Shown here one piece after another: positions 1 through 8,224 of a stretch of DNA of 54,837 nt. This DNA is from Candidatus Mediterraneibacter guildfordensis (GTDB lineage: Bacteria > Bacillota > Clostridia > Lachnospirales > Lachnospiraceae), in assembly GCA_019112735.1 (NCBI GenBank), contig DXIS01000025.1, forward strand, positions 1 to 54,837, given 5' to 3'. Under the pieces are notes generated by a model. That model did not search any database. It saw nothing but the letters and a program-made list of their open reading frames with translations, and was not told the origin of the DNA. A program made the position numbers and the translations under genes. The stretch's first letter is position 1. Each line of letters starts with the position of its first letter.

Positions 1-219
1 TGGATTCTGACACAGCAAAAGATGTGTACAGGTTCAGTTCGAGAATTATGAAAAATCTAAGGCCACGAAAAGCCGGCTAAATACAAAAAGAGGAATTGGA
101 GAACTCGCCTTTCAGGCTCAGACAGCTCCAATTCCTCTTTTAACGCCGACTTTCCGCGGCCTGATTTTTTCTATAATTCTCTCAGATTCACCTGTTCACA
201 TCTTTGCTGCGCAGAATCA
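1..219. repeat. Long imperfect palindrome 1 (window-truncated)
   Basis: The left arm from base 1 to 101 and the right arm from 126 to 219 are reverse complements with scattered mismatches and small gaps. The innermost 16 bp (86-101 with 126-141, AAAAGAGGAATTGGAG) pair perfectly around a 24-nt loop and end in a short T run, so the core could act as an intrinsic terminator. The outer arms pair over about 85 bp more, including a GAGAATTAT block and an AGATGTG block. The left end may continue outside the window. No open frame here looks like a real gene. Function is unknown. Confidence 0.75.
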
Positions 220-405
220 CTTCCCCATCACAGAACCAAACGCCCAATACTTTTGAATCGCCCGTTCGGAAAACAGAAGATTTTTTGCTGAAGGGAAGCT
301 ATTGAGGAAGAGATTGTGTTCCTTTATAACCGGTTACGGTCAGAATGAGACTTTGTCTTGCTTGATCGAACTGATCCCGGTAACTGCAGCACAAATTTTT
401 AAAAA

Positions 406-660
406 AATTTCTGATCGGATGCGACTTCCACGGAATAAGGGATAAAGCCGGACCGGTGACTGTGGAGCGGTCTTAGGAAAAGTAAAAACCGGAAAATTGA
501 CTTTAGAGCCGCAGATGAGGCTGTTTGAACGTTAGTGAGTTCCTCATCTGCGGCTCTGTTTTTTGTCAATGATCCGGTTTTTAACTTTTCATTAGGCTGC
601 GGAACCGGAGACGGGAAGGTTTTATCCCTTATTCCGTGAATCCGCATTCTAATAGAAATT
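406..660. repeat. Long imperfect palindrome 2
   Basis: A second large inverted repeat, centred near 531. The inner arms 505-520 and 542-557 (AGAGCCGCAGATGAGG) pair perfectly and are followed on the plus strand by a T6 run, so the core is terminator-like. Further out, AAAAACCGG (484-492) pairs with CCGGTTTTT near 574-582, and GGAATAAGGGATAAA (432-446) pairs with its complement at 621-635. The arms are about 115 bp each. The repeat begins about 50 bp past the hydrogenase operon stop codon and may help end that transcript. Bases 220-405 between the two palindromes show no gene or clear motif. Confidence 0.75.
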
Positions 661-710
661 TATTGTTGTATTCTATGCTGCAAGTTCTGGTCAGTCCGGA
701 AAACAGGAAT

Positions 711-2453
711 TTAATTCACCGTCCGCTTCACATACGTTGTATGCAGGATATGATGCGCCTTCTCGCTTCCCGGCTCACCCAGATATTCGCTGTACAGTTT
801 CTGGATGGACGGATTCTCATGGGATTTGCGGAGCGGCTTCGCCACATCATTGTCATAGAGGGCTTTCGCGCGCAGGGCTTTCACATCGGTGAAGTTGCGC
901 ACGTCTGCATGCACCTGGGGCTGGCCGCCGCCGTTCACGCATCCGCCCGGACAGCACATGATCTCGATGAAGTGATAGTCTGCCTCGCCGGAACGAACTT
1001 TGTCCATGATGATCTTCGCATTGGACAGGCCGGAAGCGACGGCCACTTTAACGTCCATTCCCGCTACATTATAGGTAGCTTCTTTGATGCCGTCTGTGCC
1101 GCGCACTTCCATGAATTCTACTTTTTCAAGCGGTTCGCCGGTCAGCTTCTCCACTGCCGTGCGCAGCGCCGCTTCCATCACGCCGCCGGTGGCGCCGAAG
1201 ATGACGCCGGCTCCCGTGGATTCACCCAGGGGATCATCGAAGCCTTCATCCGGCAGGCTCCGGAAGTCGATGCCGACCTTGCGGATCAGCCGCGCCAGTT
1301 CCCGTGTGGTAATGGAGATGTCCACGTCCGGCACGCCGGCCGCATCCTGATCGTCGCGGCGGATCTCAAACTTCTTTGCCGTACAGGGCATGACGCTGAC
1401 GCATATGATATCTTCCGGTGCGATACCCATCTTCTCTGCATAATATGTCTTGGTGACTGCTCCGAACATCTGCTGCGGTGATTTGCAGGTTGACAGATGC
1501 TCCAGCTGGTCCGGATAGTAATGTTCGCAATACTTGATCCAGCCCGGTGAGCAGGATGTCATCATGGGCAACACGCCGCCGTTCTGCACCCGGTCCAGGA
1601 ACTCATGGGCCTCTTCCATGATCGTAAGGTCCGCGCTGAAATCGGTGTCAAATACTTTGTCGAATCCGATCCTTCGGAGCGCCGCCGCCATCTTACCTTC
1701 CACATCCGTTCCCATGGGGTAGCCGAACTCTTCGCCGAGAGCCGCACGGACGGATGGAGCCGGCTGTACCACCACATGTTTGGTCTCGTCGGCAATGGCC
1801 GCCAGCACATCGTCGATGTTACTCTTTTCATAGAGTGCCCCGGTGGGACAGGCCGCGATGCACTGACCGCAGGATACGCAGCTGGTATCTCCCAGCCCCA
1901 TCTCAAAAGCGGAACCGATAAATGTAGCGAATCCCCGGTTATTGGGGCCGATCACGCCCACGCTCTGCACTTTCTCGCACACAGCCGAACACCGGCGGCA
2001 GAGGATGCATTTATTGTTGTCGCGCACCATATGGACTGCGCTTTCATCCAGCTCATAATGAGGCATCTCGCCTGCGAAATGATCTTCATCGGTCACGCCC
2101 AGTTCCTGGCACAGTTCCTGCAGTTCACAGTGTCCGCTCCGCACACAGGAAAGGCATTTCTTGTCGTGGTTTGACAGGAGGAGTTCCAGCGTCCGCCTGC
2201 GGGAATCAAGCAGCTGCTTCGTGTTGGTCAGCACTTCCATGCCTTCCGACACCGGATAGACACAGGCCGCCACCAGGCCGCGGGCGCCCTTTACTTCCAC
2301 CACGCACATCCGGCAGGCGCCGATCTCGTTGATGTCCTTCAGATAACACAGGGTCGGGATACGGATCCCCGCCGCCTGCGCGGCTTCCAGGATCGTCGAG
2401 CCCTCGGGCGCAGTTACGTTGAGGCCGTTGATCTTCAAATTCACTTTTTCCAT
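711..2453 (-). CDS. hndD: NAD-linked [FeFe] hydrogenase catalytic subunit (HndD/HydA type)
   Basis: Catalytic subunit of a cytoplasmic multimeric [FeFe] hydrogenase that couples H2 to NAD(H), possibly with ferredoxin bifurcation. In 580 residues the domains run: plant-type 2Fe-2S (Cys36, 47, 50, 64), His-Cys3 4Fe-4S (His96, Cys100, 103, 109), two 4Fe-4S clusters (Cys149-159 and 192-202), then the H-cluster domain with motifs TSCSPGW near 299, MPCTAKKFE near 356 and EIMCCPGGC near 497. The first motif has one Cys rather than the usual pair. ATG 2453 is preferred because GGGAGGG lies 8 nt upstream; a GTG at 2459 would be too close. It is the last gene of a five-gene operon, 15 nt after hndC. 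The family match is very secure; the cofactor partner is inferred. Confidence 0.96.
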   Translation of the reverse strand: MEKVNLKINGLNVTAPEGSTILEAAQAAGIRIPTLCYLKDINEIGACRMCVVEVKGARGLVAACVYPVSEGMEVLTNTKQLLDSRRRTLELLLSNHDKKCLSCVRSGHCELQELCQELGVTDEDHFAGEMPHYELDESAVHMVRDNNKCILCRRCSAVCEKVQSVGVIGPNNRGFATFIGSAFEMGLGDTSCVSCGQCIAACPTGALYEKSNIDDVLAAIADETKHVVVQPAPSVRAALGEEFGYPMGTDVEGKMAAALRRIGFDKVFDTDFSADLTIMEEAHEFLDRVQNGGVLPMMTSCSPGWIKYCEHYYPDQLEHLSTCKSPQQMFGAVTKTYYAEKMGIAPEDIICVSVMPCTAKKFEIRRDDQDAAGVPDVDISITTRELARLIRKVGIDFRSLPDEGFDDPLGESTGAGVIFGATGGVMEAALRTAVEKLTGEPLEKVEFMEVRGTDGIKEATYNVAGMDVKVAVASGLSNAKIIMDKVRSGEADYHFIEIMCCPGGCVNGGGQPQVHADVRNFTDVKALRAKALYDNDVAKPLRKSHENPSIQKLYSEYLGEPGSEKAHHILHTTYVKRTVN

Positions 2454-2468
2454 TCTCACTGCCCTCCC

Positions 2469-4256
2469 TTACTCTTTGTAGATCGCGCCGAACCGGCATT
2501 TTTCCATGCAGGCGCCGCATTTCAGACATTTTTCCGGGTTGATCATATGTACTTCTTTCACCTTGCCGATGATCGCATCCGCCGGACAGGTCCTTGCACA
2601 GAGCGTACAGCCCCTGCACTTGTCCGGGTCGATCTTGTACTGGAGCAGATCCTTGCAGACGCCCGCCGGACATTTCTTGTCCACGATGTGGGCAATGTAT
2701 TCATCCCTGAAGTACCGCAGGGTGGAGATCACCGGATTGGGCGCCGTCTGTCCGAGGGCGCACAGGGAGCTGGTCTGCAGGTGGTGACACAGTTCCTCAA
2801 GTTTATCCAGGTCATCCATCGTCGCCTGGCCTTTGGTGATCTTCTCCAGGATCTCCAGCATGCGCCGCGTACCGATCCGGCAGGGCGTACATTTGCCGCA
2901 GGACTCATCCACGGTAAATTCCAGGAAGAACTTGGCGATGTCCACCATACAGGTGTCCTCATCCATAATGATCAGACCGCCGGAACCCATCATGGATCCG
3001 ATGGCTTTCAGGTTGTCGTAATCGATGGGCACGTCCAGATGCTCCGCCGGGATGCATCCGCCGGACGGTCCGCCGGTCTGGGCCGCTTTGAACTTCTTGC
3101 CGCCGGGGATGCCGCCGCCGATCTCCTCGACGATCTCCCGGAGCGTCGTTCCCATGGGCACTTCCACCAGTCCGGTATTGTGGATCTTGCCGCCCAGGGC
3201 GAATACTTTCGTTCCTTTGGATTTCTCCGTACCCATGGATGCGAACCATTCCGGACCGTTGACGATGATCTGCGGGATGTTCGCGTAGGTCTCCACGTTG
3301 TTCAGGATCGTAGGCTTCTGGAACAGACCTTTAAGCGCCGGGAACGGCGGACGTGGACGGGGCTCGCCACGATTGCCCTCGATGGAGGTCATGAGCGCCG
3401 TCTCCTCGCCGCAGACAAATGCGCCTGCGCCGAGCCGCAGCTCGATATCAAAATTAAATCCGGTGTCGAAAATATTTTCACCAAGCAGGCCGTATTCTCT
3501 GGCCTGGTTAATGGCGATCTCCAGACGCTTCACCGCGATGGGGTACTCCGCACGCACATATATGTAACCCTGGGAAGCGCTGATGGCATAACCGGCGATG
3601 GCCATGGCCTCCAGTACGGCGTGGGGATCGCCCTCCAGGATGGAACGGTCCATGAACGCCCCCGGGTCGCCCTCGTCCGCGTTGCAGCAGACATATTTCT
3701 GGTCCGCCTCGTTGGCCGCCGCGAACTTCCATTTCAGGCCCGTGGGGAATCCGGCGCCGCCGCGTCCCCGAAGGCCGCTGTCCAGCAGGATCTGGATCAC
3801 GTCCTCCGGCGTCTTCTCCGTGAGCACGATGCCCAGCGCCTCATAGCCGCCGGTTCCGATGTATTCCTCGATATTTTCCGGGTTGATCACGCCGCAGTTG
3901 CGAAGCGCCACCCGGTGCTGTTTCTTATAAAAGTTCGTCTCATTGAGGGGAATGATCTTCTCCGTCTTCGTCGTCTCTTCATAGAGCAGGCGTTTGACCA
4001 CCCTTCCTTTCAGAAGATGCTCGGATACGATCTCCGGGATGTCCTCCTCCTGCACCATGGAATAAAAGGTGCCTTCCGGATAAACGATCATGATCGGTCC
4101 CAGCGCGCACAGTCCGAAACACCCAGTCTTAACCACGCCAACTTCTTCGGACAGCCCGTGGGCCGCGATCTCCTTCTCCAGCCGGTCTCTGATCCGCTGG
4201 CTTCCGGAAGAGGTACATCCGGTCCCGCCGCAGACAAGTACATGTGAACGATACAT
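2469..4256 (-). CDS. hndC: Hydrogenase NADH-binding flavoprotein subunit (NuoF-like, HndC/HydB)
   Basis: Electron-input/output subunit carrying FMN and the NAD(H) site. The 595 residues comprise an N-terminal thioredoxin-like 2Fe-2S domain (Cys9, Cys14, Cys46, Cys50), the NuoF core with the glycine-rich GRGGAGFPTG flavin/NAD motif and the GAGAFVCGEETAL segment, the 4Fe-4S motif SCGKCTPCRIG, and a C-terminal bacterial ferredoxin domain with two CxxCxxCxxxC sets. This domain set is characteristic of HndC/HydB rather than respiratory complex I NuoF. The start has GGAAGGGGG upstream. It sits 20 nt after hndB and 15 nt before the hndD ATG, so it is co-transcribed with them. Confidence 0.96.
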   Translation of the reverse strand: MYRSHVLVCGGTGCTSSGSQRIRDRLEKEIAAHGLSEEVGVVKTGCFGLCALGPIMIVYPEGTFYSMVQEEDIPEIVSEHLLKGRVVKRLLYEETTKTEKIIPLNETNFYKKQHRVALRNCGVINPENIEEYIGTGGYEALGIVLTEKTPEDVIQILLDSGLRGRGGAGFPTGLKWKFAAANEADQKYVCCNADEGDPGAFMDRSILEGDPHAVLEAMAIAGYAISASQGYIYVRAEYPIAVKRLEIAINQAREYGLLGENIFDTGFNFDIELRLGAGAFVCGEETALMTSIEGNRGEPRPRPPFPALKGLFQKPTILNNVETYANIPQIIVNGPEWFASMGTEKSKGTKVFALGGKIHNTGLVEVPMGTTLREIVEEIGGGIPGGKKFKAAQTGGPSGGCIPAEHLDVPIDYDNLKAIGSMMGSGGLIIMDEDTCMVDIAKFFLEFTVDESCGKCTPCRIGTRRMLEILEKITKGQATMDDLDKLEELCHHLQTSSLCALGQTAPNPVISTLRYFRDEYIAHIVDKKCPAGVCKDLLQYKIDPDKCRGCTLCARTCPADAIIGKVKEVHMINPEKCLKCGACMEKCRFGAIYKE

Positions 4257-4276
4257 TTATCTTAAGCCCCCTTCCT

Positions 4277-4657
4277 TTACAAGCTGTTCTGTACGGCGCT
4301 CAGGGTATACTTGGTCACGACCTGCCCGCCGATCAGATGAAGCCGCAGGACTTCCAGCGCTTTCTCCGGCGTCATCTTCACATAGGTTACTTTTTCTTTG
4401 CCCGGTTCCAGCACTTCCACGATGGGTTCGTACTGGCACAGGCCGATGCAGCCGGTCTGGGTCACGCAGATCTTCTCGCTTAAATTCTGCTCCTGCACCG
4501 CATCGGAAAGCGCAGTCAGCACCGGTCGTGCGCCGCTCGCGATCCCGCAGGTCGCCATGCCGACCACCACGCGGATCTGATTCTCATTTTCCTCGCGCAG
4601 TCCGACCTTGCCCTGCATCTTCTCCCGTATTGCTCGTAATTCTTCAAGAGATTTCAT
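4277..4657 (-). CDS. hndB: Thioredoxin-like 2Fe-2S ferredoxin subunit (HndB type)
   Basis: A 126-residue thioredoxin-fold ferredoxin domain protein resembling HndB of the Desulfovibrio fructosovorans NADP-reducing hydrogenase and the N-terminus of the adjacent HndC. Cysteines visible are Cys37 (ATCGIASG), Cys64, Cys70 and Cys74 (TGCIGLC). The second Cys of the usual first pair is not in its common place, so full cluster binding is uncertain. The start has a GGAGG sequence at good spacing. It lies between the HATPase gene and hndC in one minus-strand operon and is probably a structural or electron-transfer subunit of the hydrogenase. Confidence 0.88.
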   Translation of the reverse strand: MKSLEELRAIREKMQGKVGLREENENQIRVVVGMATCGIASGARPVLTALSDAVQEQNLSEKICVTQTGCIGLCQYEPIVEVLEPGKEKVTYVKMTPEKALEVLRLHLIGGQVVTKYTLSAVQNSL

Positions 4658-4693
4658 ATGATTCCTCCGTTCCTGTCTAAAATGATGTTATTC

Positions 4694-5254
4694 TCATATA
4701 TCCGCTCCGCCGTCCGTCTCCGCTTTGTTCGTCTCCAGATATTCCCGGATAAACGACGACACTTCCGGTCCGGCAAAAGATACGTCCGTCCCCAGGATCG
4801 CCCGCATCTCGCGGGTATCCAGTGTAAAACTTCTGCCGTCGTACCCGTATGTATACACAAAATCGATCTTTTCATTAAATACGATCAGCGTATGGATGGT
4901 GGAACTGATATCCCCCAGCGGCATCCGGTCAATATGGGACAATCCGAAGACCGCTGTCACCGTCGTTCCTTTTCCCTTTTCTGATTCGATCCTGAAACTG
5001 CCGCCCGTCCCTTCCGCCGCCTGTTTGAAAAACGGCACGCCAAGCCCGACTCTCCGGGTCGTTCTTGTGGTATAGAAGGGATCCGTCACCTGACGTTCCT
5101 GTTCCTTAGTCATCCCGCATCCGTCATCCGCTATGACCACGGTGAGCGTGTCATCCTCCGGCTTCACGGATACGGTGATCCGGATCAGGTCCGCTCCGGC
5201 ACGCACGGAATTCTCAGCTACATCCAGGATGTTCAGGGATATCTCCGGCATCAT
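4694..5254 (-). CDS. GHKL/HATPase-domain protein of the hydrogenase operon
   Basis: A 186-residue protein consisting mainly of a histidine-kinase-type ATPase fold without a dimerisation/phosphoacceptor domain. The N box (DVAENSVRAGA, about residues 11-21), G1 box (DDGCGM), a GLGVPFF G2-like box and GKGTTV are all present. The C-terminal 70 residues are unassigned. It starts 3 nt after the hndA stop with a poor ribosome site, suggesting translational coupling. Similar ATPases are common between hndA and hndB homologues in Clostridia. A regulatory or assembly role is inferred; it pairs conceptually with the second ATPase encoded divergently at 6361. Confidence 0.85.
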   Translation of the reverse strand: MMPEISLNILDVAENSVRAGADLIRITVSVKPEDDTLTVVIADDGCGMTKEQERQVTDPFYTTRTTRRVGLGVPFFKQAAEGTGGSFRIESEKGKGTTVTAVFGLSHIDRMPLGDISSTIHTLIVFNEKIDFVYTYGYDGRSFTLDTREMRAILGTDVSFAGPEVSSFIREYLETNKAETDGGADI

Positions 5255-5257
5255 AGG

Positions 5258-5752
5258 TTATTCGTATTTGGCCAGGATGTCATCGATATCGTCCACGGTC
5301 AGACGGCCGTAAACTTCATCGTTGATCATCATGACCGGCGCGAGGCCGCACGCGCCCACACAGCGGCAGGCATCCAGTGAGAATTTCCCGTCCGGCGTAC
5401 ACTCGCCGCCCACGATGCCCAGCTTCTCCATCAGTGCATTGTAAATATCGCCCGATCCTTTTACATAACAGGCCGTTCCCAGACAGACGGAGATCCTGTA
5501 CTTCCCCTTCGGCGTCATGGTGAACTGTGAATAAAATGTCGCGACGCCGTAGATCTTCTCCATGGGGATCCCTGTCTCGTCCGAGATCATCTTCTGGACC
5601 TCATAGGGCAGATAGCCATAGATATCCTGGGCTTTCTGCAGGATCGGCATCAGCGCGCCCTTTTCCTCTCTGAGCTCCCGGATCGCCTGCATCAGGGCTT
5701 CTTCCTGCTCTTTCGTTCCGGAAAATGGAACTGTACCTTTCTTAGCTGCCAT
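5258..5752 (-). CDS. hndA: Hydrogenase 24-kDa 2Fe-2S subunit (NuoE-like, HndA/HydC)
   Basis: First gene of the hydrogenase operon: a 164-residue NuoE-family thioredoxin-like ferredoxin. The 2Fe-2S ligands are Cys90, Cys95 (CLGTAC) and Cys131, Cys135 (CRCVGAC), the classic NuoE spacing. The N-terminal helical part (residues 15-80) matches the NuoE interaction domain. It passes electrons between the flavoprotein HndC and the hydrogenase. GGAGG lies just upstream of the ATG at 5752. The upstream region 5753-6013 is AT-rich and shared with the divergent sensor operon; I see no consensus promoter for this direction. Confidence 0.94.
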   Translation of the reverse strand: MAAKKGTVPFSGTKEQEEALMQAIRELREEKGALMPILQKAQDIYGYLPYEVQKMISDETGIPMEKIYGVATFYSQFTMTPKGKYRISVCLGTACYVKGSGDIYNALMEKLGIVGGECTPDGKFSLDACRCVGACGLAPVMMINDEVYGRLTVDDIDDILAKYE

Positions 5753-5907
5753 TCTTCAACCTCCATTTTTTCTACTCATTTCAATTATCATACCATAAAT
5801 ATTCATAACTTTCTACGTTATAATCTGTACTTTATGTATATATTTGCATAAAATAATGTAATTTTCTAATTATTAAACCTCTTTATTTTGTTATGTTTAC
5901 ACAATTA

Positions 5908-5936
5908 TTGCTTTTTAAACTGCCAGATGATATACT
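5908..5936 (+). promoter_or_regulatory. Promoter of the DRTGG/HydS operon
   Basis: TTGCTT (5908-5913), a 17-nt spacer and TATACT (5931-5936) give a good sigma-70-type promoter about 80 nt before the first gene of the plus-strand operon. No clear Rex operator (TTGTTAA-type palindrome) was seen between the two divergent operons. Confidence 0.6.
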
Positions 5937-6013
5937 GACTGAAACGATGGAACGATTCTGTGACTGAAACAGACAGGAAAGGACCCGCAGACCGGGTCCA
6001 AAGAGGAGGAATT

Positions 6014-6358
6014 ATGACGATCAAAGAAATGCAGAAGGTACTTGACGCCCGTTTTCTCTACGGGGAGGAACTGGCGGAACTGGATGCCCAGTATGTATTT
6101 TCCGCTGATATGATGAGCGATGTGCTCGCGTTCTGCGGCAAATGTTCCGTGCTCATCACCGGGCTGTGTAATCCCCAGGTCGTCCGCACGGCGGAAATGC
6201 TGGATATATGCTGCATCATCTTTGTCCGCGGCAAGATGCCCGATGAAAATATGCTGGCGCTGGCACGCGGCAAATCCATTGCCGTCCTTGCCACGGAGCA
6301 CTACATGTTTACCACCTGCGGCATCCTGTATGAAAACGGACTGCGGGGAGGTGCCTGA
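6014..6358 (+). CDS. DRTGG-domain protein
   Basis: A 114-residue protein matching the stand-alone DRTGG domain, an alpha/beta ligand-binding fold often attached to CBS domains or phosphotransacetylases. No catalytic motif is visible. ATG 6014 is chosen because GAGGAGGA precedes it directly; an in-frame ATG at 5960 has no ribosome site. It opens a tight five-gene operon opposite the hydrogenase genes, and a second DRTGG protein is encoded at 8224. A role in sensing a small ligand within a hydrogenase-linked signalling module is inferred from the neighbours. Confidence 0.82.
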   Translation: MTIKEMQKVLDARFLYGEELAELDAQYVFSADMMSDVLAFCGKCSVLITGLCNPQVVRTAEMLDICCIIFVRGKMPDENMLALARGKSIAVLATEHYMFTTCGILYENGLRGGA

Positions 6359-6360
6359 GC

Positions 6361-6798
6361 ATGGGAGAACCTCTTGTTTATACTTATGACATCGACGGCA
6401 GCGACTTCACCCGCGCCGGGGAGGCCAGCAGCGCCGTGAAGAACCGTCTGAAAATGCTGGGCGTGGACAGCGCCGCGATCCGGAAGACCGCGATCGCCAT
6501 GTACGAGGGCGAGATCAATATGGTGATCCATGCCGACGGCGGCACCATCACCGTCACCATATCCGACGACGCCATCACGATGGTGCTGGCCGACCGCGGG
6601 CCCGGCATCCCGGATATCGATCAGGCCATGCAGGAAGGCTTCTCGACCGCCCGCCCGGAAGTCCGCTCGCTCGGATTCGGAGCCGGAATGGGCCTGCCAA
6701 ATATGAAACGCTTTACAGACGAGATGAAGATCGACACCGTCCTCGGGAAGGGAACGACCATTACCATGAAAGTGAACCTGCATTCTGACGGACCGTGA
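6361..6798 (+). CDS. Anti-sigma-factor-type serine kinase/ATPase domain protein
   Basis: A 145-residue HATPase_c_2 protein resembling SpoIIAB/RsbW. Visible are the N-box-like MYEGEINMVIHA segment (about 47-58), the G1 motif ADRGPGIPD and the G2 motif GFGAGMGLPNMK, followed by GKGTTI. It starts 2 nt after the DRTGG stop, with GGGAGGTG upstream. No partner sigma or anti-sigma antagonist gene is in the window, so it could be a protein kinase or an ATP-gated interaction domain working with the HydS-like protein encoded next. Confidence 0.85.
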   Translation: MGEPLVYTYDIDGSDFTRAGEASSAVKNRLKMLGVDSAAIRKTAIAMYEGEINMVIHADGGTITVTISDDAITMVLADRGPGIPDIDQAMQEGFSTARPEVRSLGFGAGMGLPNMKRFTDEMKIDTVLGKGTTITMKVNLHSDGP

Positions 6799-6814
6799 GA
6801 AAGGGGGAGGGCTT

Positions 6815-8224
6815 TTGGACAGCAACAAATTCATACGCTCGGTACGTCTGCGCGAATCCGCCTGCCGGGGCTGCATCAACTGCATCAAGAACTGCCCGAC
6901 CCAGGCCATCCGCGTACATAACGGGAAAGCCCATATCATAGACAAGTTCTGCATCGACTGCGGCCGGTGCATCCGCTACTGCCCGCACCATGCGAAGATC
7001 GCAGTCTATGATCCTTTAAGCGTAATCAATAATTTCAAATACGCAGTGGCCCTGCCGGCGCCGTCGCTCTACGCACAGTACAACAACCTGACCAGCGTGG
7101 ACATCGTGCTGAACGCCCTGCTGAAGCTTGGATTCGACGACGTCTATGAGGTGAGCGCCGCAGCGGAGCTGGTCTCCGAAGCGTCCCGCGAATACATCAG
7201 GGAACACATGGATGAGGCCCCTTTCATCAGCTCGGCCTGTCCGTCCGTGATCCGGCTGATCCGGGTCAAATTCCCGTCCCTTATCTCCCGCCTGCTGCCC
7301 ATCAAAGCGCCGGTGGAAGTGGCGGCGGAGATCGCCCGGGCACGCGCCATGCAGAAGACCGGACTGAAACCGGAGGAGATCGGGATCATCTTCATCTCCC
7401 CCTGCCCGTCCAAGGTGTCCTACGCAAAAGCGCCTCTCGGGATCGAGAAAAGCAGCATCGACAATGTCGTGGCGATCAAGGACATCTATCCGCTCCTGCT
7501 GCCCCATATGAAGCATGATGAGAGCCAGCTTAAGCCCCTGTCCCATTCCGGGCGGATCGGCATCGGCTGGAGCAATGCCGGCGGAGAGGTGGCCGGGCTG
7601 CTTGTTGAAAACTATCTGGCGGCGGACGGGATCGTCAATATCTTACGAGTGCTGGAACAGCTGGAAGATGAGAAGCTGCACGGCCTGACTTTCGTGGAGC
7701 TGAACGCCTGCGACGGCGGATGCGCCGGCGGCACCCTCACCGTAGAAAACGCCTACATCGCCGCCACGAAGACCAAGCGGCTGACCAAATACCAGCCGGT
7801 ATCCCGGAACCATCTGAGCGAGAATCCGGAGCTGCAGAGCATCTACTGGGCGGATGATGTAGAATATGAACCGGTCTTCCGGCTCGGAAATACATTTAAA
7901 GAAAGCCTTCGGATGATGAGCGATGTAGAGAAGCTGACCGCCATGTTCCCCGGCCTGGACTGCGGCTCCTGCGGCGCGCCCACCTGCCAGACGCTGGCCG
8001 AGGATATCGTCAGAGGAGACGCAACGCCCAATGACTGTATCTACGTCCTCCGTTCCAACATCGCGGAGCTCTCCCGCAGGATCAACGACCTGACCGAAAA
8101 CGTGACCGCCGGGAAAGCGCTGTCCGCCGAAGAGGACGAACTGCTGCACCGCTACATCCGGGAACTGACGGCCGACCTGGCATCCTTCGGCGTTCCCGAT
8201 AAACGAAACCAGAGAAAGGACTGA
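6815..8224 (+). CDS. HydS-like sensory [FeFe] hydrogenase homologue
   Basis: The 469 residues hold two N-terminal 4Fe-4S motifs (Cys17-27, Cys46-56), a hydrogenase H-cluster-like domain and a C-terminal 4Fe-4S domain of the CGSCGAPTC type (Cys383, 386, 391, 408). The H-cluster motifs are altered but keep their cysteines: SSACPSVI (Cys142), SPCPSK (Cys197) and NACDGGC (Cys299, Cys303). The position before the first ligand Cys, where CpI has its proton-relay Cys299, is Ala; the same change is reported for sensory HydS of Thermotoga. No PAS domain is visible. The start is TTG at 6815 with AAGGGGGAGG just upstream. A redox or H2 sensing role is inferred. Confidence 0.9.
   Translation: MDSNKFIRSVRLRESACRGCINCIKNCPTQAIRVHNGKAHIIDKFCIDCGRCIRYCPHHAKIAVYDPLSVINNFKYAVALPAPSLYAQYNNLTSVDIVLNALLKLGFDDVYEVSAAAELVSEASREYIREHMDEAPFISSACPSVIRLIRVKFPSLISRLLPIKAPVEVAAEIARARAMQKTGLKPEEIGIIFISPCPSKVSYAKAPLGIEKSSIDNVVAIKDIYPLLLPHMKHDESQLKPLSHSGRIGIGWSNAGGEVAGLLVENYLAADGIVNILRVLEQLEDEKLHGLTFVELNACDGGCAGGTLTVENAYIAATKTKRLTKYQPVSRNHLSENPELQSIYWADDVEYEPVFRLGNTFKESLRMMSDVEKLTAMFPGLDCGSCGAPTCQTLAEDIVRGDATPNDCIYVLRSNIAELSRRINDLTENVTAGKALSAEEDELLHRYIRELTADLASFGVPDKRNQRKD

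Noticed and set aside
3..80. Open frame from the window edge reading DSDTAKDVYRFSS to a TAA, as a gene end
   Set aside because: The same bases form the left arm of a long palindrome, which explains the pattern better.
1..660. Retron or diversity-generating element
   Set aside because: Long hairpins are present but no reverse transcriptase gene lies nearby in this window.
2547..4247. 566-residue plus-strand open frame
   Set aside because: It is antisense to hndC, whose domains are unmistakable; the frame is a by-product of GC-rich codon use, with no recognisable domain.
5753..6013. Rex operator between the hydrogenase and sensor operons
   Set aside because: The region is AT-rich but no TTGTTAA-type palindrome could be found.
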